DNA from: Paramacrobiotus metropolitanus
Lineage: Eukaryota > Tardigrada > Eutardigrada > Parachela > Macrobiotidae
NCBI RefSeq assembly: GCF_019649055.1
Contig: NW_026570394.1
Coordinates: forward strand, 62,001-126,000
Reading direction: 5' to 3'
DNA length: 64,000 bases
Shown: positions 12,384 to 23,600 of the stretch, piece after piece
Position numbering within the stretch: position 1 is the first letter of the stretch
How the letters are laid out: every line of letters starts with the position of its first letter
The notes under the pieces: model-generated
Databases searched by the model: none
Told to the model about the DNA's origin: nothing
The model's input: the letters and a program-made list of their open reading frames with translations, nothing else
Made by a program: the position numbers and the translations under genes

Positions 12384-13056
12384 TTATTGAATTTCACAGA
12401 AATTTTCAAAAATAAAAACCGTGGGGAAAAGGAAAGCACCGACACTTACGCACGTAATTGCCTTGTAATGTCGTCTGACAACTAATTCGCAATCACCGTG
12501 AAGTTTAGTACGTAGGGGAAACAATGTACAGTACGCAGTGACCATGACAACAACAATAATAGCTGCACTAAACAATTTTTTTGATTTTTTTGACGATTTT
12601 AGCAGAAGGTAGATCCTGTAGATTCACCGTCTTCAGGGCTTCGGTGAAGGTATTCAACGTGATGTAAGCAGCAGATGGCAGCGGAAGTTCGTTCCAGACT
12701 GATACAAGGCTGTTGAGATGCGATTCGTGGGTAGTGATAACTGTTCGCCCACAGATGGTTGTCGGTGCCGGTTTGATAGGACACGGGTGCTTCATAAGAC
12801 GTTCTGATGTCCTGGTGTTTCCTGCAACAGACTCAAGCACCGCAGCCGAGAATCAAGTGATAATACAACCATTTCACCCATCGGAATTACCCGAAATACT
12901 AATTTATACATGAACAACAAAGCTTTTTTTCATACATCGGGTGCGGAGATCATCCCATTTAAGTTCTTTCAGACGTTCACTGTAATTCAAGACATTGCTG
13001 CCGAGTCGTAGAGTTTTGGTGAACCTCCTTTTACATCGTTCAATTTCATTTGTCGA
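12384..13056 (-). pseudogene. Retrotransposon ORF2 C-terminal remnant, copy 2, frameshifted
   Basis: Same remnant as in copy 1, but the frame is broken by at least three indels relative to it. A T-run at 12924-12930 has seven T against six. One base is missing near 12855 (aatcaagtg against aatcgaagtg). A T-run at 12576-12582 has seven T against six. As a result the C-terminal part (12384-12575) and the central WNELPLP part (12568-12840) lie in different frames. A tgc to tgt change near 13034 is synonymous. Two of the three indels are in homopolymers, so sequencing or assembly error is a real alternative to decay. Confidence 0.78.
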
Positions 13057-13060
13057 CTTT

Positions 13061-16000
13061 TTCAACGAAAAAGTTATGGAAAACTTGACTTTTCACCGGC
13101 ATTTTTGGATCTCAATAACTACGTGGTGAAACTGCTCCAAAGTCTGCTTTTAAAGTTATTCGATGCGCTGAGCACGAATTTCAAGTCGGTTTGCAAAAAA
13201 ATTTCACCGAAAAAAGTTATGGAAAACTTGACTTTTCACCGGCATTTTGGATCTCAATAACTACGTGGTGAAACAACTCCAAAGTCTGCTTTTAAGGGTT
13301 GTTCGATGCGCTGAGCACGAATCTGAAATCGGTTTGCAAAAAAAATTTCACCAGAAAAAGTTACTGTCAGACGTGTCACATTTTCGCCATGTTGTGAGAA
13401 CTCAATAACTACGTGGTGAAACTGCTCCAAAGTCTGCTTTTAAGGGTTATTCGATGCGCTGAGCACGAATTTTAAGTCGGTTTGCAAAAAAAAATTCACC
13501 GAAAAAAGTTATGGAAAACTTGACTTTTCACCGGCATTTTTGGATCTCAATAACTACGTGGTGAAACAGCTCCAAAGTCTGCTTTTAAGAGTTATTCGAT
13601 GCGCTGAGCACGAATCTGAAATTGGTTCGCAAAAAAAATTTCACCAGAAAAAGTTTCTGTCAGACGTGTCACATCTTCGCCATGGTGTCAGAACTCAATA
13701 ACTACGTGGTGAAACTGCTCCAAAGTCTGCTTTTAAGGGTTATTCGATGCGCTGAGCACGAATTTTAAGTCGGTTTGCAAAAAAATTTCACCGAAAAAAG
13801 TTATGGAAAACTTGCATTTTCACCGGCATTTTTGGATCTCAATAACTACGTGGTGAAACTGCTCCAAAGTCTGCTTTTAAAAGTTATTCGATGCGCTGAG
13901 CACGAATTTCAAGTCGGGTTGCAAAAAAATTTCACCGAAAAAAGTTATGGAAAACTTGCATTTTCACCGGCATTTTGGATCTCAATAACTACGTGGTGAA
14001 ACTGGCTCCAAAGTCTGCTTTTAAGGGTTATTCGATGCGCTGAGCACGAATCTGAAATCGGTTTGCAAAAAAAATTTCACCAGAAAAAGTTACTGTCAGA
14101 CGTGTCACATTTTCGCCATGGTGTCAGAACTCAATAACTACGTGGTGAAACTGCTCCAAAGTCTGCTTTTAAGGGTTATTCGATGCGCTGAGCACGAATT
14201 TCAAGTTGGGTTGCAAAAAAAATTTCACCGAAAAAAGTTATGGAAAACTTGACTTTTCACCGGCATTTTTGGATCTCAATAACTACGTGGTGAAACTGCT
14301 CCAAAAGTCTGCTTTTAAATGGTTATTCGATGCGCTGAGCACGAATCTGAAATTGGTTTGCAAAAAGAATTTCACCAGAAAAAGTTACTGTCAGACGTGT
14401 CACATTTTCGCCATGTTGTGAGAACTCAATAACTACGTTGTGAAACTGCTCCAAAGTCTGCTTTAAAGGGTTATTCGATGCGCTGAGCACGAATTTCAAG
14501 TCGGTTTGCAAAAAAAATTTCAACGCAAAAGTTATGGAAAACTTGCATTTTCACCGGCATTTTTGGATCTCAATAACTACGTGGTGAAACTGCTCCAAAG
14601 TCTGCTTTTAAAAGTTATTCGATGCGCTGAGCACGAATTTCAAGTCGGGTTGCAAAAAAAATTTCACCGAAAAAAGTTATGGAAAACTTGACTTTTCCCC
14701 GGCATTTTTGGATCTCAATAACTACGTGGTGAAACTGCTAAAAAGTCTGCTTTAAATGGTTATTCGATGCGCTGAGCACGAATCTGAAATCGGTTTGCAA
14801 AAAAAATTTCACCAGAAAAAGTTACTGTCAGACGTGTCACATTTTCGCCATGTTGTCAGAACTCAATAACTTCGTGGTAAAACTGCTCAAAGGTCTGCTT
14901 TTAAGGGTTATTCGATGCGCTGAGCACGAATTTTAAGTCGGTTTGCAAAAAAAATTTCAACGAAAAAAGTTATGGAAAACTTGACTTTTCACCGGCATTT
15001 TTGGATCTCAATAACTACGTGGTGAAACAGCTCCAAAGTCTGCTTTTAAGGGTTGTTCGATGCGCTGAGCACGAATCTGAAATCGGTTTGCAAAAAAAAT
15101 TTCACCAGAAAAAGTTACTGTCAGACGTGTCACATTTTCGCCATGTTGTGACAACTCAATAACTACGTGGTGAAACTGCTCCAAAGTCTGCTTTTAAGGG
15201 TTATTCGATGCGCTGAGCACGAATTTTAAGTCGGTTTGCAAAAAAAAATTCACCGAAAAAAGTTATGGAAAACTTGACTTTTCACCGGCATTTTTGGATC
15301 TCAATAACCACGTGGTGAAACAGCTCCAAAGTCTGCTTTTAAGAGTTATTCGATGCGCTGAGCACGAATCTGAAATTGGTTCGCAGAAAAAATTTCACCA
15401 GAAAAAGTTACTGTCAGACGTGTCACATTTTCGCCATGGTGTCAGAACTCAATAACTACGTGTTGAAACTGCTCCAAAGTCTCCTTTTAAGGGTTATTCG
15501 ATGCGCTGAGCACGAATTTTAAGTCGGTTTGCAAAAAAAATTTCAACGAAAAAAGTTATGGAAAACTTGCATTTTCACCGGCATTTTTGGATCTCAATAA
15601 CTACGTGGTGAAACTGCTCCAAAGTCTGCTTTTAAAAGTTATTCGATGCGCTGAGCACGAATTTCAAGTCGGGTTGCAAAAAAAATTTCACCGAAAAAAG
15701 TTATGGAAAACTTGCATTTTCACCGGCATTTTTGGATCTCAATAACTACGTGGTGAAACAGCTCCAAAGTCTGCTTTTAAGGGTTATTCGATGCGCTGAG
15801 CACGAATCTGAAATTGGTTAGCAAAAAAAATTTCACCAGAAAAAGTTACTGTCAGACGTGTCACATTTTCGCCATGGTGTCCGAACTCAATAACTACGTG
15901 GTGAAACTGCTCCAAAGTCTGCTTTTAAGGGTTATTCGATGCGCTGAGCACGAATTTTAAGTCGGTTTGCAAAAAAATTTCACCAGAAAAAGTTATGGAA

Positions 16001-17220
16001 AACTTGCATTTTCACCGGCATTTTGGATCTCAATAACTACGTGGTGAAACTGCTCCAAAGTCTGCTTTTAAAGTTATTCGATGCGCTGAGCACGAATTTC
16101 AAGTCGGGTTGCAAAAAAAATTTCACCGAAAAAGTTATGGAAAACTTGACTTTTCACCGGCATTTTTGGATCTCAATAACTACGTGGTGAAACTGCTAAA
16201 AAGTCTGCTTTAAATGGTTATTCGATGCGCTGAGCACGAATCTGAAATTGGTTTGCAAAAAGAATTTCACCAGAAAAAGTTACTGTCAGACGTGTCACAT
16301 TTTCGCCATGTTGTGAGAACTCAATAACTACGTGGTGAAACTGCTCCAAAGTCTGCTTTTAAGGGTTATTCGATGCGCTGAGCACGAATTTTAAGTCGGT
16401 TTGCAAAAAAATTTCAACGAAAAAAGTTATGGAAAACTTGCATTTTCACCGGCATTTTGGATCTCAATAACTACGTGGTGAAACTGCTCCAAAGTCTGCT
16501 TTTAAGGGTTATTCGATGCGCTGAGCACGAATTTTAAGTCGGTTTGCAAAAAAAATTTCACCGAAAAAAGTTATGGAAAACTTGCATTTTCACCGGCATT
16601 TTGGATCTCAATAACTACGTGGTGAAACTGCTCCAAAGTCTGCTTTTAAAGTTATTCGATGCGCTGAGCACGAATCTCAAGTCGGTTTGCAAAAAAATTT
16701 CACCAGAAAAAAGTTATGGAAACTTGCATTTTCACCGGCATTTTGGATCTCAATAACTACGTGGTGAAACAGCTCCAAAGTCTGCTTTTAAAAGGGTTAT
16801 TCGATGCGCTGAGCACGAATCTGAAATCGGTTTGCAAAAAAAATTTCACCAGAAAAGTTACTGTCAGACGTGTCACATTTTCGCCATGTTGTCAGAACTC
16901 CAATAACTACGTGGTGAAACTGCTCCAAAGTCTGCTTTTAAGGGTTATTCGATGCGCTGAGCACGAATTTTAAGTCGGTTTGCAAAAAAATTTCAACGAA
17001 AAAAGTTATGGAAAACTTGACCATTTTCACCGGCATTTTTGGATCTCAATAACTACGTGGTGAAACTGCTCCAAAGTCTGCTTTTAAGGGTTATTCGATG
17101 CGCTGAGCACGAATTTTGAAATCGGTTGCAAAAAAATTTCACCAGAAAAAGTTATGGAAAACTTGACTTTTCACCGGCATTTTGGATCTCAATAACTACG
17201 TGGTGAAACTGCTCAAAGTC
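13061..17220. repeat. Satellite array, A-A2-B rich
   Basis: Two A monomers follow insert 2. B cores reappear at 13319, and the order then repeats A, A2, B with some A-B dimers. Variants here match those in 1-9706. The segment from a gttgttcg head through ttgtgacaactc, ggttcgcag, catggtgtcag, an A, an A2 and a ggttagc B appears both at about 420-1200 and at about 15050-15840. Heads preceded by taaatggttattcg recur near 14320, 14750 and 16210. This is a longer higher-order pattern laid over the dimer. Confidence 0.92.
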
Positions 17221-17251
17221 TGCTTTAATGGTTATTCGATGCGCTGAGCAC

Positions 17252-17340
17252 GAATTTTTTCACCGGCATTTTGGATCTCAATAACTACGTGGTGAAACTG
17301 CTCAAAGTCTGCTTTAAAGGTTATTCGATGCGCTGAGCAC
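17252..17340. repeat. 89-bp deleted monomer
   Basis: The head gaatt runs straight into ttttcaccggcattttgg. The usual stretch from the head through the A-tract and the gttatggaaaacttgac core, about 54 bp, is missing. Neighbouring monomers are full length. A single internal deletion, perhaps through the T-rich/TTTCACC short direct repeats, explains it. Confidence 0.9.
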
Positions 17341-18775
17341 GAATCTGAAATCAGTTTGCAAAAAAAATTTCAGAAAAAAGTTACTGTCAGACGTGTCACA
17401 TTTCGCCATGTTGTGAGAACTCAATAACTACGTGGTGAAACTGCTCCAAAGTCTGCTTTTAAGGGTTATTCGATGCGCTGAGCACGAATTTGAAATCGGT
17501 TTGCAAAAAAATTTCACCAAAAAGTTATGGAAAACTTGCATTTCACCGGCATTTTGGATCTCAATAACTACGTGGTGAAACTGCTCCAAGTCTGCTTTTA
17601 AAAGTTATTCGATGCGCTGAGCACGAATTTCAAGTCGGTTTGCAAAAAAATTTCACCGAAAAGTTAGTTATGGAAAACTTGACTTTTCACCGGCATTTTG
17701 GATCTCAATAACTACGTGGTGAAACTGTCTAAAAGTCTGCTTTAAGGGTTATTCGATGCGCTGAGCACGAATCTGAAATGGTTTGCAAAAAAAAATTTCA
17801 CCAGAAAAAGTTACTGTCAGACGTGTCACATTTTCGCCATGTTGTGAGAACTCAATAACTACGTGGTGAAACTGCTCCAAAGTCTGCTTTTAAGGGTTAT
17901 TCGATGCGCTGAGCACGAATTTTAAGTCGGTTTTGCAAAAAAAATTCACCGAAAAAGTTATGGAAAACTTGACTTTTCACCGGCATTTTGGATCTCAATA
18001 ACTACGTGGTGAAACAGCTCCAAAGTCTGCTTTTAAGAGTTATTCGATGCGCTGAGCACGAATCTGAAATAGTTTGCAAAAAAATTTCACCAGAAAAAAG
18101 TTACTGTCAGACGTGTCACATTTTCGCCATGGTGTCAGAACTCAATAACTACGTGGTGAAACTGCTCCAAAGTCTGCTTTTAAGGGTTATTCGATGCGCT
18201 GAGCACGAATTTTTAAGTCGGCTTGCAAAAAAAATTTCAACGAAAAAAGTTATGGAAAACTTGCATTTTCACCGGCATTTTGGATCTCAATAACTACGTG
18301 GTGAAACTGCTCAAAGTCTGCTTTTAAGGGTTATTCGATGCGCTGAGCACGAATGAAATGGTTTGCAAAAAAATTTCACCAGAAAAGTTACTGTCAGACG
18401 TGTCACATTTTCGCCATGTGTCGAACTCAATAACTACGTGGTGAAACTGCTCCAAAGTCTGCTTTTAAAGGTTATTCGTGCGCTGAGCACGAATCTTATG
18501 ATCAGTTTGCAAAAAATTTCACCGAAAAAAGTTATGGAAAACTTGACTTTTCACCGGCATTTTGGATCTCAATAACTACGTGGTGAAACTGCTCAAAGTC
18601 TGCTTTTAAGGGTTATTCGATGCGCTGAGCACGAATTTGAAATCGGTTTGCAAAAAAATTTCACCAGAAAAAGTTACTGTCAGACGTGTCACATTTTCGC
18701 CATGTTAGATCTCAATAACTACGTGGTGAAACAGCTCCAAAGTCTGCTTTTAAAGTTATTCGATGCGCTGAGCAC

Positions 18776-18914
18776 GAATTTTAAGTCGGGTTGCAAAAAA
18801 TTTCACCAGAAAAGTTATGGAAGACGTGTCACATTTCGCCATTTTGGATCTCAATAACTACGTGGTGAAACTGCTCAAAGTCTGCTTTTAAGGGTTATTC
18901 GATGCGCTGAGCAC
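18776..18914. repeat. A/B hybrid monomer
   Basis: An A head (gaattttaagtcggg) leads into gttatgg (A), then aagacgtgtcacatttcgcc (B), then attttggatctc (A). The B-specific segment is only about 20 bp long, so this is a short conversion-like patch. Confidence 0.8.
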
Positions 18915-20504
18915 GAATCTGAAATCGGTTTGCAAAAAAAATTTCACCAGAAAAGTTACTGTCAGACGTGTCACATTTTCGCCATGTTGTGAGAACTCAA
19001 TAACTACGTGGTGAAACTGCTCCAAAGTCTGCTTTTAAGGGTTATTCGATGCGCTGAGCACGAATCTGAAATCGGTTTGCAAAAAAATTTCACCGAAAAG
19101 TTATGGAAAACTTGATTTTCACCGGCATTTTGGATCTCAATAACTACGTGGTGAAACTGCTCCAAGGTCTGCTTTTAAAGGGGTTATTCGATGCGCTGAG
19201 CACGAATTTTAAGTCGTTGCAAAAAATTTCACCGAAAAAGTTATGGAAAACTTGCATTTTCACCGGCATTTTTGGATTCTCAATAACTACGTGGTGAAAC
19301 AGCTCAAAGTCTGCTTTTAGAGTTATTCGATGCGCTGAGCACGAATCTGAAATAGGTTCGCAAAAAAAATTTCACCAGAAAAGTTACTGTCAGACGTGTC
19401 ACATTTTCGCCATGTTGTAAGAACTCAATAACTACGTGGTGAAACTGCTCCAAAGTCTGCTTTAAAGGGTTATTCGATGCGCTGAGCACGAATTTTAAGT
19501 CGGTTTGCAAAAAAATTTCACCGAAAAGTTATGGAAAACTTGACTTTTCACCGGCATTTTGGATCTCAATAACTACGTGGTGAAACAGCTCAAAGTCTGC
19601 TTTTAAGAGTTATTCGATGCGCTGAGCACGAATCTGAACATTGGTTCGCAAAAAAAATTTCACCAGAAAAAGTTACTGTCAGACGTGTCACATTTTCGCC
19701 ATGGTGTCAGAACTCAATAACTACGTGGTGAAACTGCTCAAAGTCTGCTCTTAAGGGTTATTCGATGCGCTGAGCACGAATCTGAAATCGGTTTGCAAAA
19801 AAATTTCACCAGAAAAAGTTACTGTCAGACGTGTCACATTTTCGCCATGTTGTCAGAACTCAATAACTACGTGGTGAAACAGCTCCAAAGTCTGCTTTTT
19901 AAGAGTTATTCGATGCGCTGAGCACGAATCTTAAGTCGGTTTGCAAAAAAAATTCACCGAAAAAAGTTATGGAAAACTTGACTTTTCACCGGCATTTTGG
20001 ATCTCAATAACTACGTGGTGAAACAGCTCCAAAGTCTGCTTTTAAGTTATTCGATGCGCTGAGCACGAATCTGAAGTCGGTTTGCAAAAAAATTTCAACC
20101 AGAAAAAAAGTTATGTCAGACGTGTCACATTTTCGCCATGGTGTCAGATCTCAATAACTACGTGGTGAAACTGCTCCAAAGTCTGCTTTTAAAGGTTATT
20201 CGATGCGCTGAGCACGAATTTGAAATGGGTTTGCAAAAAAAATTTCACCAGAAAAAGTTACTGTCAGACGTGTCATTTTCGCCATGTTGTCAGAACTCAA
20301 TAACTACGTGGTGAAACAGCTCCAAAGTCTGCTTTTAAGGGTTATTCGATGCGCTGAGCACGAATTTAAGTCGGTTTGCAAAAAAATTTCACCGAAAAAA
20401 GTTATGGAAAACTTGCACTTTTCACCGGCATTTTGGATCTCAATAACTACGTGGTGAAACAGCTCCAAAGTCTGCTTTTAAGGGTTATTCGATGCGCTGA
20501 GCAC

Positions 20505-20649
20505 GAATCTTAAGTCGGTTTGCAAAAAAATTTCACCGAAAAAAGTTATGTCAGACGTGTCACATTTTCGCCATGTTGTGGATCTCAATAACTACGTGGT
20601 GAAACTGCTCCAAAGTCTGCTTTTAAGGGTTATTCGATGCGCTGAGCAC
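20505..20649. repeat. A/B hybrid monomer
   Basis: The head gaatcttaagtcgg mixes B and A. The A-type caccgaaaaaagttatg joins directly to the B-type tcagacgtgtcac, then gttgtggatctc. The switch lies at gtta(t/c)g, where the A and B cores diverge. Confidence 0.82.
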
Positions 20650-23600
20650 GAATTTTAAGTCGGTTTGCAAAAAAATTTCCACCGAAAAAACGTTATGGAA
20701 AACTTGATTTTCACCGGCATTTTGGATCTCAATAACTACGTGGTGAAACAGCTCCAAAGTCTGCTTTTAAGAGTTATTCGATGCGCTGAGCACGAATCTG
20801 AAATTGGTTCGCAAAAAAAATTTCACCAGAAAAAGTTACTGTCAGACGTGTCACATTTTCGCCATGGTGTCAGAACTCAATAACGACGTGTTGAAACTGC
20901 TCCAAAGTCTCCTTTTAAGGGTTATTCGATGCGCTGAGGTCGAATTTTAAGTCGGTTTGCAAAAAAAATTTCAACGAAAAAAGTTATGGAAAACTTGCAT
21001 TTTCACCGGCATTTTTGGATCTCAATAACTACGTGGTGAAACTGCTCCAAAGTCTGCTTTTAAAAGTTATTCGATGCGCTGAGCACGAATTTTAAGTCGG
21101 GTTGCAAAAAAAATTTCACCGAAAAAGTTATGGAAAACTTGCATTTCACCGGCATTTTGGATCTCAATAACTACGTGGTGAAACTAGCTCCAAAGTCTGC
21201 TTTTTAAGGGTTATTCGATGCGCTGAGCACGAATCTGAAATCGGTTTGCAAAAAAAATTTCACCAGAAAAGTTACTGTCAGACGTGTCACATTTTCGCCA
21301 TGTTGTGAGAGCTCAATAACTACGTGGTGAAACTGCTCCAAAGTCTGCTTTTAAGGTTATTCGATGCGCTGAGCACGAATCTGAAATCGGTTTGCAAAAA
21401 AATTTCACCAGAAAAGTTACTGTCAGACGTGTCACATTTTCGCCATGTTGTCAGAACTCAATAACTTCGTGGTAAAACTGCTCCAAAGTCTGCTTTTAAG
21501 GGTTATTCGATGCGCTGAGCACGAATTTTAAGTCGGTTTGCAAAAAAATTTCACCGAAAAAAGTTATGGAAAACTTGACTTTTCACCGGCATTTTGGATC
21601 TCAATAACTACGTGGTGAAACAGCTCCAAAGTCTGCTTTTAAGAGTTATTCGATGCGCTGAGCACGAATCTGAAATGGTTCTGCAAAAAAAAATTTCACC
21701 AGAAAAGTTACTGTCAGACGTGTCACATTTTCGCCATGTTGTAAGAACTCAATAACTACGTGGTGAAACTGCTCCAAAGTCTGCTTTTAAGGGTTATTCG
21801 ATGCGCTGAGCACGAATTTTAAGTCGGTTTGCAAAAAAAATTTCACCGAAAAAGTTATGGAAAACTTGACTTTTCACCGGCATTTTGGATCTCAATAACT
21901 ACGTGGTGAAACAGCTCCAAAGTCTGCTTTTAAGAGTTATTCGATGCGCTGAGCACGAATCTGAAATTGGTTCGCAAAAAAATTTCACCAGAAAAGTTAC
22001 TGTCAGACGTGTCACATTTTCGCCATGGTGTCAGAACTCAATAACTACGTGGTGAAACTGCTCCAAAGTCTGCTTTTAAGGGTTATTCGATGCGCTGAGC
22101 ACGAATTTTAAGTCGGTTTGCAAAAAAAAGTTTTAACGAAAAACGTTATGGAAAACTTGCATTTCACCGGCATTTTGGATCTCAATAACTACGTGGTGAA
22201 ACAGCTCCACAGTCTGCTTTTAAGAGTTATTCGATGCGCTGAGCACGAATCTGAAATTGGTTCGCAAAAAAATTTCACCAGAAAAGTTACTGTCAGACGT
22301 GTCACATTTTCGCCATGTTGTGAGAACTCAATAACTACGTGGTGAAACTGCTCCAAAGTCTGCTTTTAAGGGTTATTCGATGCGCTGAGCACGAATTTTA
22401 AGTCGGTTTGCAAAAAAAATTTCAACGAAAAAAGTTATGGAAAACTTGACTTTTCACCGGCATTTTTGGATCTCAATAACTACGTGGTGAAACAGCTACA
22501 AAGTCTGCTTTTAAAGTTATTCGATGCGCTGAGCACGAATTTTAAGTCAGGTTGCAAAAAAATTTCACCGAAAAAGTTATGGAAAACTTGCATTTTCACC
22601 GGCATTTTGGAACTCAATAACTACGTGGTGAAACTGCTCCAAAGTCTGCTCTTAAGGGTTATTCGATGCGCTGAGCACGAATCTCAAGTCGGTTTGCAAA
22701 AAAATTTCACCAGAAAAGTTACTGTCAGACGTGTCACATTTTCGCCATGTTGTGAGACTCAATAACTACGTGGTGAAACTGCTCCAAAGTCTGCTTTTAA
22801 GGTTATTCGATGCGCTGAGCACGAATCTGAAATTGGTTTGCAAAAAAAATTTCACCAGAAAAAGTTACTGTCAGACGTGTCACATTTTCGCCATGTTGTG
22901 AGAACTCAATAACTACGTGGTGAAACTGCTCCAAAGTCTGCTTTTAAGGGTTATTCGATGCGCTGAGCACGAATTTTAAGTCGGTTTGCAAAAAAAATTT
23001 CACCGAAAAAGTTATGGAAAACTTGACTTTCACCGGCATTTTGGATCTCAATAACTACGTGGTGAAACTGCTCCAAAGTCTGCTTTTAAGAGTTATTCGA
23101 TGCGCTGAGCACGAATCTGAAATCGGTTTGCAAAAAAAATTTCACCGAAAAAGTTACTGTCAGACGTGTCATTTTCGCCATGTTGTGAACTCAATAACTA
23201 CGTGGTGAAACAGCTCCAAAGTCTGCTTTTAAGGGTTATTCGATGCGCTGAGCACGAATCCTGAAATCGGTTTGCAAAAAAATTTCACCGAAAAAGTTAT
23301 GGAAAACTTGACTTTTCACCGGCATTTTGGATCTCAATAACTACGTGGTGAAACAGCTCCAAAGTCTGCTTTTAAGAGTTATTCGATGCGCTGAGCACGA
23401 ATCTGAAATCGTTTGCAAAAAAAATTTCACCAGAAAAAGTTACTGTCAGACGTGTCACATTTTCGCCATGTTGTCAGAACTCAATAACTACGTGGTGAAA
23501 CTGCTCCAAAGTCTGCTTTTAAGGGTTATTCGATGCGCTGAGCACGAATTTTAAGTCAGTTTGCAAAAAAAATTTCAACGAAAAAGTTATGGAAAACTTG

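Larger units (their letters stand above)
12057..13060 (-). mobile_element. 5'-truncated non-LTR retrotransposon fragment, copy 2
   Basis: Near-identical to the block at 10253-11250, about 1004 bp, with the same orientation, ends and satellite junctions. Differences are scattered substitutions and short indels, concentrated in the 3' tail near 12090-12135 and 12260-12275 and in T-runs of the coding part. It is inferred to be a daughter of copy 1, or of a shared parent, by duplication within the satellite and not by a second retrotransposition, because the flanking satellite variants are shared as well. Confidence 0.82.
10158..13210. repeat. Tandem segmental duplication of insert plus satellite (~1.8 kb unit)
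   Basis: The left insert junctions (gctttt then ataataatgg) lie 1804 bp apart. The right junctions (gtcgactttttcaacg) lie 1810 bp apart. Satellite bases next to the junctions are also shared: both left flanks are the A3 subtype with gactattcacc and cattttagatctc, and both right flanks run cttgacttttcacc, catttttggatctc, then gcttttaaagttattcg and gaatttcaagtcgg. Sharing of flank and insert together means a unit of satellite plus insert was duplicated, for example by unequal exchange. Two independent insertions do not explain it. The outer limits of the unit are blurred by the repeat, so these ends are minimal estimates. Confidence 0.88.

Noticed and set aside
10253-13060. Insert as a DNA transposon or LTR element
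   Set aside because: No terminal inverted repeats, LTRs or transposase/integrase motifs are visible. The AATAAA with an ATT-rich end and the post-RT protein pattern fit a LINE 3' end better.
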